Notes under the pieces: generated by a model
Databases searched by the model: none
What the model was told of the DNA's origin: nothing
The model's input: the letters and a program-made list of their open reading frames with translations, nothing else
Translations under genes and position numbers: made by a program
Source of the DNA: Lacisediminihabitans sp046156175
GTDB taxonomy: Bacteria > Actinomycetota > Actinomycetes > Actinomycetales > Microbacteriaceae
Direction: 5' to 3'
Assembly: GCF_046156175.1 (NCBI RefSeq)
Contig: NZ_JAYLVL010000003.1
Location: 434,001 to 498,000, forward strand
DNA length: 64,000 nt
In this document: in pieces, positions 9,020 through 16,787 of the stretch
Numbering within the stretch: position 1 is the stretch's first letter
How the letters are laid out: each line of letters starts with the position of its first letter

Positions 9020-10522
9020 ATCACTACATTTTCAGATCTCAATATCGACCAGGACATGGTCGACGCTCTCGCCACCAAGGGCATCATCTCGCCCTTCCCG
9101 ATCCAGGTTCAGACGATCCCCATGGGGCTCGCCGGCCAGGACATCATCGGACAGGCCAAGACCGGAACAGGCAAGACTCTCGGCTTCGGTCTCCCCCTTC
9201 TCCAGTCGCTCGGCCTGAACCCCGAGCCCGGCGTCAAGGCGCTCGTCGTCGTGCCGACCCGTGAGCTGTGTGTGCAGGTGGCCGAAGACCTCGTGCTCGC
9301 CGCATCCAACCGCGGCACCCAGGTCGCCGCCATCTACGGCGGCAAGGCCTACGAGGGCCAGGTGGAGCAGCTCAAGGCCGGCGCCCAGGTCGTCGTCGGA
9401 ACCCCCGGTCGCCTTCTCGATCTCGCAAGCCAGCGGATGCTGTCGCTCAAGGACGTCAAGGTGATGGTGCTCGACGAGGCCGACAAGATGCTCGACCTCG
9501 GCTTCCTCTCCGACATCGAGAAGCTCTTCGCCCAGACCAGCCCGACCCGCCACACCATGCTCTTCTCCGCCACGATGCCCGGCCCGATCGTCGCCCTCGC
9601 GCGTCGCTTCATGAACCGGCCCATCCACATCCGCGCGACCGACCCCGACGAGGGGCGCACGCAGGCCAATATCAAGCACGTCGTCTACCGCGCCCACTCG
9701 ATGGACAAGGACGAGGTCATCGCCCGTATCCTGCAGGCCGAGGGACGCGGCAAGACCGTTGTCTTCACCCGCACGAAGCGCGCCGCAGCCAAGCTCGTCG
9801 AAGAACTCAACGACCGCGGCTTCAACGCCGCCGCCGTGCATGGCGACCTCAACCAGGAGCAGCGTGAGCGCGCCATGGCCGCGTTCAAGGCCGGCAAGAA
9901 GGACATCCTGATCGCCACCGATGTCGCGGCTCGCGGTATCGATGTCAATGACGTGACACACGTGATCAACCACACGATCCCGGACGACGACGACACCTAC
10001 CTGCACCGTGCCGGCCGCACCGGTCGCGCGGGAAAGACCGGCATCGCCGTCACCTTCGTCGACTGGGACGACATGCACAAGTGGGCCGCGATCAACAAGG
10101 CGCTCGACATGGGCCAGCCTGAGCCGGTCGAGACCTATTCCTCCTCGCCGCACCTCTTCACCGACCTCGACATCCCGGAAGGTACCAAGGGGCGCCTCGC
10201 GTCCGCCGGTCCCGTTCGGGCACGCGAGCCGCGTCCGGCCGACAGCGACCGCGGTGGTCGCTCGGGCGGCGGCCGGGACAGCAACGGTGACCGCAGCCGC
10301 TCGGGCGATCGTGGTGGCCGCTCTGGCGACCACGGCGGCACCGGGCGCAACTCTGGTCGTCCCGCTGGCGCAACGGGCGGACGTCCCCCGCGCGAAGGAT
10401 CGACCGACGTCGTGCGCGAGAGCGCCGAGGGCGGCGGAACCCACGACGGAACCTCGCCGACGCGTCGTCGTCGCACCCGTTCTCGTCGTGGCGGTGCGGG
10501 AAACACGCCTCCCGCCTCCTGA
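9020..10522 (+). CDS. DEAD-box ATP-dependent RNA helicase (RhlE-like)
   Basis: A 500-residue helicase: Q motif PFPIQ, motif I AKTGTGKT, motif Ia PTRELC, motif II DEAD, motif III SAT, motif VI HRAGRTGRAG, and an Arg/Gly-rich C-terminal tail from about residue 400 typical of RNA-binding cold-adaptation helicases. It unwinds RNA in ribosome assembly or mRNA decay. The first ATG, at 9056, is too late: the conserved Phe that lies 26 positions N-terminal to the Q-motif Gln (inclusive) is encoded at 9029. No ATG, GTG or TTG exists between the in-frame stop at 8993 and 9056, so translation probably begins at ATC 9020, seven bases after an AGGG. A 12-base direct repeat spans the stop codon. Confidence 0.9.
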   Translation: MTTFSDLNIDQDMVDALATKGIISPFPIQVQTIPMGLAGQDIIGQAKTGTGKTLGFGLPLLQSLGLNPEPGVKALVVVPTRELCVQVAEDLVLAASNRGTQVAAIYGGKAYEGQVEQLKAGAQVVVGTPGRLLDLASQRMLSLKDVKVMVLDEADKMLDLGFLSDIEKLFAQTSPTRHTMLFSATMPGPIVALARRFMNRPIHIRATDPDEGRTQANIKHVVYRAHSMDKDEVIARILQAEGRGKTVVFTRTKRAAAKLVEELNDRGFNAAAVHGDLNQEQRERAMAAFKAGKKDILIATDVAARGIDVNDVTHVINHTIPDDDDTYLHRAGRTGRAGKTGIAVTFVDWDDMHKWAAINKALDMGQPEPVETYSSSPHLFTDLDIPEGTKGRLASAGPVRAREPRPADSDRGGRSGGGRDSNGDRSRSGDRGGRSGDHGGTGRNSGRPAGATGGRPPREGSTDVVRESAEGGGTHDGTSPTRRRRTRSRRGGAGNTPPAS

Positions 10523-10629
10523 GCACCGGCGCCTGAGCACCGGGCCCCAGAACATGGGTAGTCCTTTCCATCGACCGGTTCGCCGCCAGCCCGTATTCTT
10601 CTGGAGCGAGCCGATCGGAAAGGACTCCC

Positions 10630-10947
10630 ATGGCCGACCTCAGCCTCAATCCCGCGGATGTTCGCGATCTCGGAACCCACCTCGCGTCGATCTCCCGTGA
10701 GTTCCGTGAGGCGAATACCCGCAGCGACCGCATAGCGGCGGCGGTGGGCCACTCGGGTCTCGAAGATGCGGTGAAGGATTTCGCCCACGAGTGGGACGAC
10801 ACCCGCGAGGCCATGGTCGACGACATCAATACCCTGTCGAAGACGTCGATCGCGATCGCCGACGCCTTCGAGCAGACCGACCAACAGCTCGGAAACGCGC
10901 TGACGGATACCCCCTCGGCGCCGGCCAGCCGGGCGGCCGCTCGATGA
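10630..10947 (+). CDS. WXG100/EspC-like small helical protein
   Basis: A 105-residue, mostly helical protein (MADLSLNPADVRDLGTHLAS...). Size, the N-terminal SLNPADVRDLG segment and heptad-like spacing resemble the small ESX-associated proteins encoded before large type VII-type toxins; a strict W-x-G turn is absent (HEWDD occupies the middle). AAAGGA lies 7-12 bases upstream of the ATG, with TATTCT at 10594-10599 as a possible -10 box. The stop overlaps the next start as ATGA. Probable role: secretion partner or chaperone of the following protein. The family assignment is inferred from size and context. Confidence 0.55.
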   Translation: MADLSLNPADVRDLGTHLASISREFREANTRSDRIAAAVGHSGLEDAVKDFAHEWDDTREAMVDDINTLSKTSIAIADAFEQTDQQLGNALTDTPSAPASRAAAR

Positions 10948-12272
10948 GGCCGTCGGACTGGAGCGCGCTCGACCTCGGATCGGATCCGGTACCCGGTGAG
11001 CCCGGGATCGTGCTCTCCGGCGGGCGCGACTATCTCGCGGTCGCCGACGCGATCAAAGACTCCGAACGCAAGCTGCGCACGCTCGACCTCGGCTCGGCCG
11101 TGGTGTCGCAGTCCATCGACGCGCTCATCGAGACATCCGGAAAAGTAGCCGACAATATCGGCAAAGCCGAGGCGCGTTACCGGGCGACCGGGGATGCCCT
11201 CAGCCGGTACGCCCCGGCACTCGAGGCAGCCCAACGGGAATCCATGGAGGCACTCAGCCTCGCCCAGTCGGCCCGGTCGGCCGCCGATTCGGCCTCGAAC
11301 GACAAGCAGCACTACCTTCGACTCGCGGCGGACGAACACGACCCGCAACGGGCCCTCACCTACACGAACCTCGCCGAGGACCTCGACTCGGATGCCGCGG
11401 GTGCCCACGCCCACCTCGCGAACGCGCAGGGCCGGGCGCACGAGGCCATGGCGGCGCGCGACCGGGCGGCGCAGGCGGCCATCGACGACATCCACGCCAT
11501 CACGAAGCACGACGGCCTCAAGGACAGCTGGTGGGACGACTGGGGCAAGGACCTGCTGTCCGTGATCACGGACGTCGCGGGCTGGGTCTCCTCGATAGCG
11601 GGGGTGCTCGCGCTGCTGGTGTGCTGGATTCCTGTGATCGGCCAGGCCCTCGCCGCGGTATTCCTGCTCGTGGCCGGGATCGCCGCGGTCGTCAATGCGA
11701 TCGGCAACATCGTGCTCGCTGCCACCGGCGATCGCTCCTGGACGGAGGCGATCATCAGCATCGCGGGAGCCGTGCTGGCCGTCGTGGGCATGGGTGCGGC
11801 CGCACGGGTGGTCGGAAACGTGGCGAGCGCCGCACGGATCAACGCGAAGGCGGGGGTGGAGATCGCGGCCGGGCAGGCGGAGAAGCTCACCGTGCGCCAG
11901 GCCATCCGGCTGAAGCCCTCGGAGCTCTCCGATTCCGAAGGCCTGTGGGCCAAGCCGGTCTCCGACCTCAAGCCAGGCGATTCCGTCTACCGGCTCCACG
12001 GAAACGGGGCCCTTCCGGAGGGGGCCTCCTACAGCACGCTGTCCCCCTCACAGATGCGAAATCCCCGCTCCTCCCTCGGACTCCCCGACGTCAACTCCGG
12101 CGAGAACCTGATCGTGGCCCGGGTCGACAGCGTCGACAATGTCGTCGTCACCCGGCACGCGCTGCCCCTGAACGGCCAACCCGGTGGAGCGCCGGAGTAC
12201 ATAATTCCTGGCGCCTTCGGCCCGAGCAAGGGCATCACTGTGCTCTCCGACACCCCGCTGAGGGTGCGATGA
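10944..12272 (+). CDS. Polymorphic toxin-like protein with helical export domain
   Basis: A 442-residue three-part protein. Residues 1-200 are helical and Ala/Asp-rich like LXG/WXG export domains; residues 203-290 hold two long hydrophobic segments (SSIAGVLALLVCWIPVIG and AIISIAGAVLAVVGMGAAA); residues about 335-442 form a small soluble C-terminal domain with VYRLHG (348-353), ASYST, GLPDVNSGE and NGQPGGAPEYI (410-420). The last motif recalls the GQPGGGxQY segment of TNT-type NAD-glycohydrolases, and R-S-E residues are spaced as in ADP-ribosyltransferase folds; this is distant and unconfirmed. Both ends overlap neighbours as ATGA, giving a tight operon. It may be exported by a type VII-like system encoded elsewhere. 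Confidence 0.55.
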   Translation: MRPSDWSALDLGSDPVPGEPGIVLSGGRDYLAVADAIKDSERKLRTLDLGSAVVSQSIDALIETSGKVADNIGKAEARYRATGDALSRYAPALEAAQRESMEALSLAQSARSAADSASNDKQHYLRLAADEHDPQRALTYTNLAEDLDSDAAGAHAHLANAQGRAHEAMAARDRAAQAAIDDIHAITKHDGLKDSWWDDWGKDLLSVITDVAGWVSSIAGVLALLVCWIPVIGQALAAVFLLVAGIAAVVNAIGNIVLAATGDRSWTEAIISIAGAVLAVVGMGAAARVVGNVASAARINAKAGVEIAAGQAEKLTVRQAIRLKPSELSDSEGLWAKPVSDLKPGDSVYRLHGNGALPEGASYSTLSPSQMRNPRSSLGLPDVNSGENLIVARVDSVDNVVVTRHALPLNGQPGGAPEYIIPGAFGPSKGITVLSDTPLRVR

Positions 12273-12658
12273 GGGCCCTCGTTCGCGACCTGGAGTTCCC
12301 CGGCACGCTCGGGCTCTACGGTCGAGCGAACGGCTCCGGAGTGGCGCTGTTACACCTCGCCAGCCCCATCACAACGGGCCCGGCCTGGGCTCGAGTGGAT
12401 GAAGCGGGCGGCGAGGTCGAGCCCGGCTACTACTACGTGCGAGCGCTCGCCCAGGCCGAACTGCCCACGGGCTGGTGGGCTAGCATCCTGCTGTATTCAG
12501 TGCAGCCGACCCTCGACGTGTCGTCCGCGGACAAGGGCACCCCACCGCGAGCATTCACCCAGGTCGGGGAGTTCGAGGGCGCGGCCGACCTCGCATCCGC
12601 CCGACGTATGCAGGAGTCTTTCGAAGCATCCCGACGCGAAAGAGGCGATACCGCATGA
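12269..12658 (+). CDS. Candidate immunity protein of the toxin-like gene
   Basis: A 129-residue soluble protein starting within the stop codon of the toxin-like gene (ATGA) and ending the same way at the next gene. It is rich in aromatic beta-strand-like segments (EPGYYYVRALAQAEL, GWWASILLYSVQP) and has no signal peptide or membrane helix. I recognise no family. Position directly after a toxin-like C-terminal domain is the usual place for an immunity protein, so that role is inferred from context only. Confidence 0.45.
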   Translation: MRALVRDLEFPGTLGLYGRANGSGVALLHLASPITTGPAWARVDEAGGEVEPGYYYVRALAQAELPTGWWASILLYSVQPTLDVSSADKGTPPRAFTQVGEFEGAADLASARRMQESFEASRRERGDTA

Positions 12659-13770
12659 GCGACCCGGTGGACGACGGCATCCTGGTCGACCGCACGAGCG
12701 AGGTCGGCTCGGCCGCCCTCGCGGCCGCGCTCAAGGCGACGGATGTCGCGGCGATCGGCCAGGCGCTTCGGCACGACTACGTGGTGGTGCCGCAGCTGCG
12801 CGGTGCGGGCGGTGAGCTGCAGGTGCGCGTCTTCGAGTCCGAGCATCCGGAGGGAGCCACGCCCTACGAGCTCTGCCTGTTCTCGTCTACTGCGGCACTC
12901 GCCGCCTACCTCGGCGACAACGAAGACCGCGAGTTCGCCCTTCAGCGCGGCTCGTCGCTTGTGCCATTCCTCGAGCAGTACCGGGCCGTGATCGAGCGCG
13001 TGGTGTTCGATCCGGCCGGTCCGCACCCGATGATGGCCATCGCCGACGACGTGCTCGCCTCCCTCCGGCCACGACCGGGCGACGACGACGTCGCCTGGGT
13101 GGCGTCCACCCCCGGCGGAGGCCTCGAGGAGGCGGCCCTGCCCCTCGACCCCCGAAATTCGACTGTGGTCGGCCTCGACATCGCGTTGTCGAGAGAGTGG
13201 TTCGTGATCGAGCTCGAGGATGCCGCGGCACGCGACGAACAGGTGTCGCTGCTGGTGCGCCAGCAACTCTCCGCCCTCGCCCCCTCGCCGGTGCTCCGGG
13301 CCGAATTGGAGCGCTGGCTGAGGGAGAGCTGCGCGCGGGCGGCATCGGCGAGCGGACGCTTTCTCGCTTACCTGCTTCAGCGCAACGAGACTGCGGCCCT
13401 CGCCATCAACGTGGCGATGTACTGGCATTCCCTCGGTCCGGCGATCGGTGATGTGAGCCACCTGGACCGAATGGCAGAAAGACTGCGGTCCACGCTCGGA
13501 GCAGGGGTGCTCGTAGGGGCCGAGACACTCGCCGGCCCGTTCATCCGCCACTCGCGCGTCGGCGCCGGAGCGGCCGAGCTCGGGGCGACCGAGACCCCGC
13601 TGCTCCACGTCGACTACTGGCTGCAGTTCCCCGACCTGCGCGGCCTCTGCCTGTTGAGCTTCTCCAGCCCGCATGTGGGCATCGAGCCGCAACTGCTGCT
13701 CCTGATGGACAACATCGTGCTGACGGGTGCCTGGGTGCTGGAGACCGATCAGCCCGATCAGCCTCGGTAG
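12655..13770 (+). CDS. SseB-like domain protein, last gene of the toxin-like cassette
   Basis: A 371-residue soluble protein. Residues about 25-115 (HDYVVVPQLRG, ELCLFSSTAALAAYLG) look like the SseB N-terminal domain; residues about 130-225 form a second alpha/beta segment and about 225-370 a third with WLRESCARAAS and a hydrophobic C-terminus. SseB-like domains accompany secreted effectors, and here it is translationally coupled (ATGA) to the candidate immunity gene, so it may be a chaperone, adaptor or second immunity factor. It overlaps the convergent PHP gene by 13 bases. Confidence 0.55.
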   Translation: MSDPVDDGILVDRTSEVGSAALAAALKATDVAAIGQALRHDYVVVPQLRGAGGELQVRVFESEHPEGATPYELCLFSSTAALAAYLGDNEDREFALQRGSSLVPFLEQYRAVIERVVFDPAGPHPMMAIADDVLASLRPRPGDDDVAWVASTPGGGLEEAALPLDPRNSTVVGLDIALSREWFVIELEDAAARDEQVSLLVRQQLSALAPSPVLRAELERWLRESCARAASASGRFLAYLLQRNETAALAINVAMYWHSLGPAIGDVSHLDRMAERLRSTLGAGVLVGAETLAGPFIRHSRVGAGAAELGATETPLLHVDYWLQFPDLRGLCLLSFSSPHVGIEPQLLLLMDNIVLTGAWVLETDQPDQPR

Positions 13771-14609
13771 GGCGCCGAGCCCGAACCGGCTGCCACGATT
13801 CGCTCAAGCGCCTCCGGCTCCGTGGTGTTCTCGGCGAGACGGTTGGGCTTGCCCTCGCCGTGATAGTCGCTCGAGCCGGTGACCACCAGGTCGTACTTCG
13901 TGGCGAGCTCGTAGAGGCGCACCTTGCCGTCTTCGGTGTTGTCCCGGTGGTGGATCTCAAGCCCAACGAGGCCCGCCGCCACGAGCTCCGCGATCGCGCG
14001 CTCCTCGATCACCCGGTAGCGTCCGTGCGTGGCCGGGTGCGCGAGCACCGGCACTCCCCCGGCCGCGACGATCATGCGAACGCCCTCGAGCGGAGAGGGG
14101 GCGTAGTACTTCTCGTAGTAGCCGCTGCGCCAGTGCAGGATGCTCTCGAAAGCGGCGCTGCGGTCGCTCACGAGACCCTTCGCCACGAGGGCGTCGGCGA
14201 TGTGCGGCCGCCCGAGCGTTCCGCCGTCCACCGACTGGGCGAGCACATCGGCCCAGGTGATGTCGTAGTCGACGGCGATGCGCTCGACGATGCGCTCGGC
14301 ACGGTGCATGCGTCCATCCCGGATCCGCGCGGTCTCCGCGATCACCGTTTTGTCCGTCGGATCGAAGAGGTAGGCGAGCATGTGCACGCTCGCCGGGCCG
14401 TAGTTCGTGCTCAACTCCATGCCCGGGATCACGGTCAGGCCGGTTCCGGATGCCGCGGCGAAGGCCTCCTGCCATCCCGCGGTCGAGTCGTGGTCCGTGA
14501 TCGCCACAGTGGCGAGGCCGGCAGCCACCGCGGCCCGCACGAGCTCTGTCGGCGTCTCTGTGCCGTCGGAGACGCTGCTGTGGGTGTGCAGGTCGATCAA
14601 TCCGGGCAT
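13758..14609 (-). CDS. PHP-domain phosphoesterase
   Basis: A 283-residue PHP protein of the YciV/RNase AM (TrpH) type. Metal ligands are visible in DLHTHSSVSDG (about 6-16), ITDHDST (38-44), PGMELST, LAHPATHGR and GSSDYHGEGKPN. Family members hydrolyse 3',5'-nucleoside bisphosphates or trim RNA 5' ends; the substrate here is not proven. TAGAGT at 14616-14621 lies six bases before the ATG on the minus strand, predicting a leaderless mRNA. The divergent neighbour's -10 box is only 8 bases further on. Confidence 0.88.
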   Translation of the reverse strand: MPGLIDLHTHSSVSDGTETPTELVRAAVAAGLATVAITDHDSTAGWQEAFAAASGTGLTVIPGMELSTNYGPASVHMLAYLFDPTDKTVIAETARIRDGRMHRAERIVERIAVDYDITWADVLAQSVDGGTLGRPHIADALVAKGLVSDRSAAFESILHWRSGYYEKYYAPSPLEGVRMIVAAGGVPVLAHPATHGRYRVIEERAIAELVAAGLVGLEIHHRDNTEDGKVRLYELATKYDLVVTGSSDYHGEGKPNRLAENTTEPEALERIVAAGSGSAPYRG

Positions 14610-14642
14610 CCTGCAACTCTATTCCCGTTAGGGTTGGTCACG

Positions 14643-15656
14643 ATGTTCCGCCGCCTGCTCGCTGCCCTGCTCCTCATCGTGGGGGCAGCCGCGGTGCTCC
14701 TCCTCGGCTGGCCTCAGCTCTTCTCGCTTCAACGGGCCCCCGGAGTCACGCAGCTCGTCTCGTTCCGCGCGGCCGGAGCCGCGGGCGGCGTTGTCATCCT
14801 CCTCTTCCTGCTGGTTCTCGCCGCCGCCAACCCGCGTTTTCGACGGCTGGGTCTGTCGCTTTCGGCGCTCGCCCTTGTCTTCGTGCTTCTCAACGCCGCT
14901 GTGCTCTCCAGCCGTGGCTTCGGAGGCGGCGCCCTGCCCGCCCGGGCCGGTGCCGACGTCACCGTGGTCTCGTGGAATACTCTCGGCGGCGCGCCGGGTG
15001 CCGCGGTGATCGCGCAGCTCGCCATCGAGTCGGATGCGGATATCGTCTCCCTCCCCGAAACCACCGAGCAGACGGCGACCGCTGTCGCCGTGCTGATGAC
15101 CGCGGCGGGAATCCCGATGGTGTCCCATACCGTGGCGCACGGGCACATCTCCAAATCGCGCTCGACCTCGGTGCTCATCAGCACCGCTCTCGGGGCCTAC
15201 CACCTCGACGAATCCGCCGGCTCCACAGGCACCCTTCCGAGCCTCGTGATGGTGCCCGACAGCGGATCCGGTCCGACAATCGTCGCGGCTCACCCGGTGG
15301 CACCGCAGCCGACGGAGCTCGAGAACTGGAGGTCAGACCTCCACTGGATCGCGGGGGCATGCCCCGACGGAAATGTGATCATCGCCGGCGATTTCAACTC
15401 CACTCTCGATCACCTCGCGGGCCTGGGCACCGCACCGGGCACCACCGTCGGCGCGTGTACGGATGCCGCCCTCCGCACCCACTCCGCTGCTGTGGGCACC
15501 TGGCCGACCTTCGCTCCCGCCCTCCTCGGCGCACCCATCGACCATGTGATGACGACCGCGAACTGGTCGATCGTGGGCGTGCACGTGGTCGAGAACCTCG
15601 ACCGGGCGGGAAGCGACCACCGACCGATCGTGGTGAGGCTGCGTCCGACCCGCTGA
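14643..15656 (+). CDS. Membrane-anchored EEP-family phosphoesterase
   Basis: A 337-residue protein with three N-terminal membrane helices (residues about 4-20, 40-62, 69-85) and a C-terminal endonuclease/exonuclease/phosphatase domain outside the membrane: VVSWNTLGG (metal/phosphate site), DIVSLPETTE, VAAHPVAP, IIAGDFNST, PIDHVMTT and GSDHRPIV. These match the catalytic Asn, Glu, Asp-Asn and Asp-His of the family. The substrate (nucleic acid, lipid or phosphodiester) is unknown. TAGGGT at 14629-14634 is eight bases before the ATG, suggesting leaderless translation. Confidence 0.85.
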   Translation: MFRRLLAALLLIVGAAAVLLLGWPQLFSLQRAPGVTQLVSFRAAGAAGGVVILLFLLVLAAANPRFRRLGLSLSALALVFVLLNAAVLSSRGFGGGALPARAGADVTVVSWNTLGGAPGAAVIAQLAIESDADIVSLPETTEQTATAVAVLMTAAGIPMVSHTVAHGHISKSRSTSVLISTALGAYHLDESAGSTGTLPSLVMVPDSGSGPTIVAAHPVAPQPTELENWRSDLHWIAGACPDGNVIIAGDFNSTLDHLAGLGTAPGTTVGACTDAALRTHSAAVGTWPTFAPALLGAPIDHVMTTANWSIVGVHVVENLDRAGSDHRPIVVRLRPTR

Positions 15657-15686
15657 TCCCGAGTCCACCTCGGCCTGGCACCCGGT

Positions 15687-16319
15687 CTAGTTCGAGGCGG
15701 CAGCCCGATTCGCCGCGATGACCAGTTCGCCCATGGCGCGGGCGCGACGGGCGGCACTCGGGTCGCCCGCCGCCGCCTGCACGATGCATCCCTTCATCAG
15801 GATGAGCCACGACCGGGCGAACTCCTCTGGCTCGGCGAGCCCGGCTTCGGCGGCGAACCCGCTCACGACGCTGCTCACCGTCGCGAGATGGGCGGAGCTC
15901 GCGCGGCCCAGCGGATGATCCGCTCCCATTTCCAGGATCACTTTGACGAAGGTGCAGGCCTCGTAGTCTTCGCGCTGGAACCAACCATCGAACACGTCGA
16001 AGATGGCAAGCAATCGGCCCTCCGGCTGGTCGCTCAAGGATCGCGCGCCGCTGTCGACGATGCCGAAGGTCCAGTCGGTCTCGCGGCGCTTCAGGATGGC
16101 GAGGACGAGCTCGTCCTTCGTGGGGAAGTGTCGGTACAGCGTTGCCTTCGCGACTCCCGAGGCGAGGATCACCTCGTCCATCGCGACATCCCGGATCGCT
16201 CGCCGGCAGAACAGCCGGTAGCCGGCCTCGATGATGCGCTCGTGGGAATCGGCGAAAGCGGGAGCCCTTGCGGCGGGTGGTGTGGCCGCGAAGACCGGGC
16301 TGGGGACGGCGATGGACAT
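15687..16319 (-). CDS. TetR-family transcriptional regulator
   Basis: A 210-residue TetR repressor. The helix-turn-helix spans about residues 26-70 (IIEAGYRLFCRRAIRDVAM ... ASGVAKATLYRHF, with PTKDELVLAIL), followed by an all-helical ligand domain with one Cys in ACTFVKVILEMG. GGGAGTG upstream supports the ATG at 16319; the frame stays open far upstream but without coding character. The adjacent 470-base region has a possible operator. The ligand is unknown. Confidence 0.9.
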   Translation of the reverse strand: MSIAVPSPVFAATPPAARAPAFADSHERIIEAGYRLFCRRAIRDVAMDEVILASGVAKATLYRHFPTKDELVLAILKRRETDWTFGIVDSGARSLSDQPEGRLLAIFDVFDGWFQREDYEACTFVKVILEMGADHPLGRASSAHLATVSSVVSGFAAEAGLAEPEEFARSWLILMKGCIVQAAAGDPSAARRARAMGELVIAANRAAASN

Positions 16320-16427
16320 GGATTCACTCCCGAACAGGCCTGCGGGGTCTGAGCAAACCTGAGTGCGCGCCACTGCGCGTGCATACTCGCTCGATCGTAG
16401 TGCGTCAAGGAGTGCGGCGAGTCGTAG

Positions 16428-16448
16428 ACAAGACAGTGCAGTCTCTGT
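16428..16448. promoter_or_regulatory. Candidate TetR operator
   Basis: The imperfect inverted repeat ACAAGAC-N6-GTCTCTGT lies about 110 bases upstream of the TetR gene and 55 bases before the small ORF at 16503. TetR repressors commonly bind such dyads between divergent genes. Arms are imperfect and no binding data exist. Confidence 0.3.
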
Positions 16449-16502
16449 TTGGATTGGGCAAGCCGGGTCAGAGGTGACGAAGGCACAGGCAGGGGCACAG
16501 CA

Positions 16503-16727
16503 ATGAAGAGTTTCGAGGATGTCCTCCACAATTTCGACACGTCGCAAACGGCGCTCGACACGCACCGTGACACTGCGACCATCGTGCTCGACGAGTCGGT
16601 GTTGCCCGCGCCGGTCTCGTCCTTCGAACACGTCGCGCGCTCGACGGCGAGTCGTGAATCGCTGGTTCCGCCGAAACCCCTGTGGCCGTTCGGGCTTCGG
16701 ACCCACCCTCACCGTCAGGCCAGCTGA
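16503..16727 (+). CDS. Small ORF of doubtful coding status
   Basis: A 74-residue ORF (MKSFEDVLHNFDTSQ...) preceded by AGGGG about nine bases upstream. No family, signal peptide or membrane segment is recognised and codon bias is weaker than in neighbours. It fills part of the 468-base gap between the divergent TetR gene and pepP, so it could be a TetR target, a gene remnant or chance. The rest of the gap shows only the dyad at 16428-16448. Confidence 0.25.
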   Translation: MKSFEDVLHNFDTSQTALDTHRDTATIVLDESVLPAPVSSFEHVARSTASRESLVPPKPLWPFGLRTHPHRQAS

Positions 16728-16787
16728 GACGCAGGGCTTTCGCCGCTCTTCGTCGCGGTGACCGGGGCCGCGGTGGAGAATGGATGC

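Noticed and set aside
8942..10522. Helicase translated from ATG 8942 by reading through the TAG at 8993
   Set aside because: The 17 codons do not match the helicase N-terminus, which starts near the conserved Phe at 9029; a separate leader peptide is simpler. A sequencing error cannot be fully excluded.
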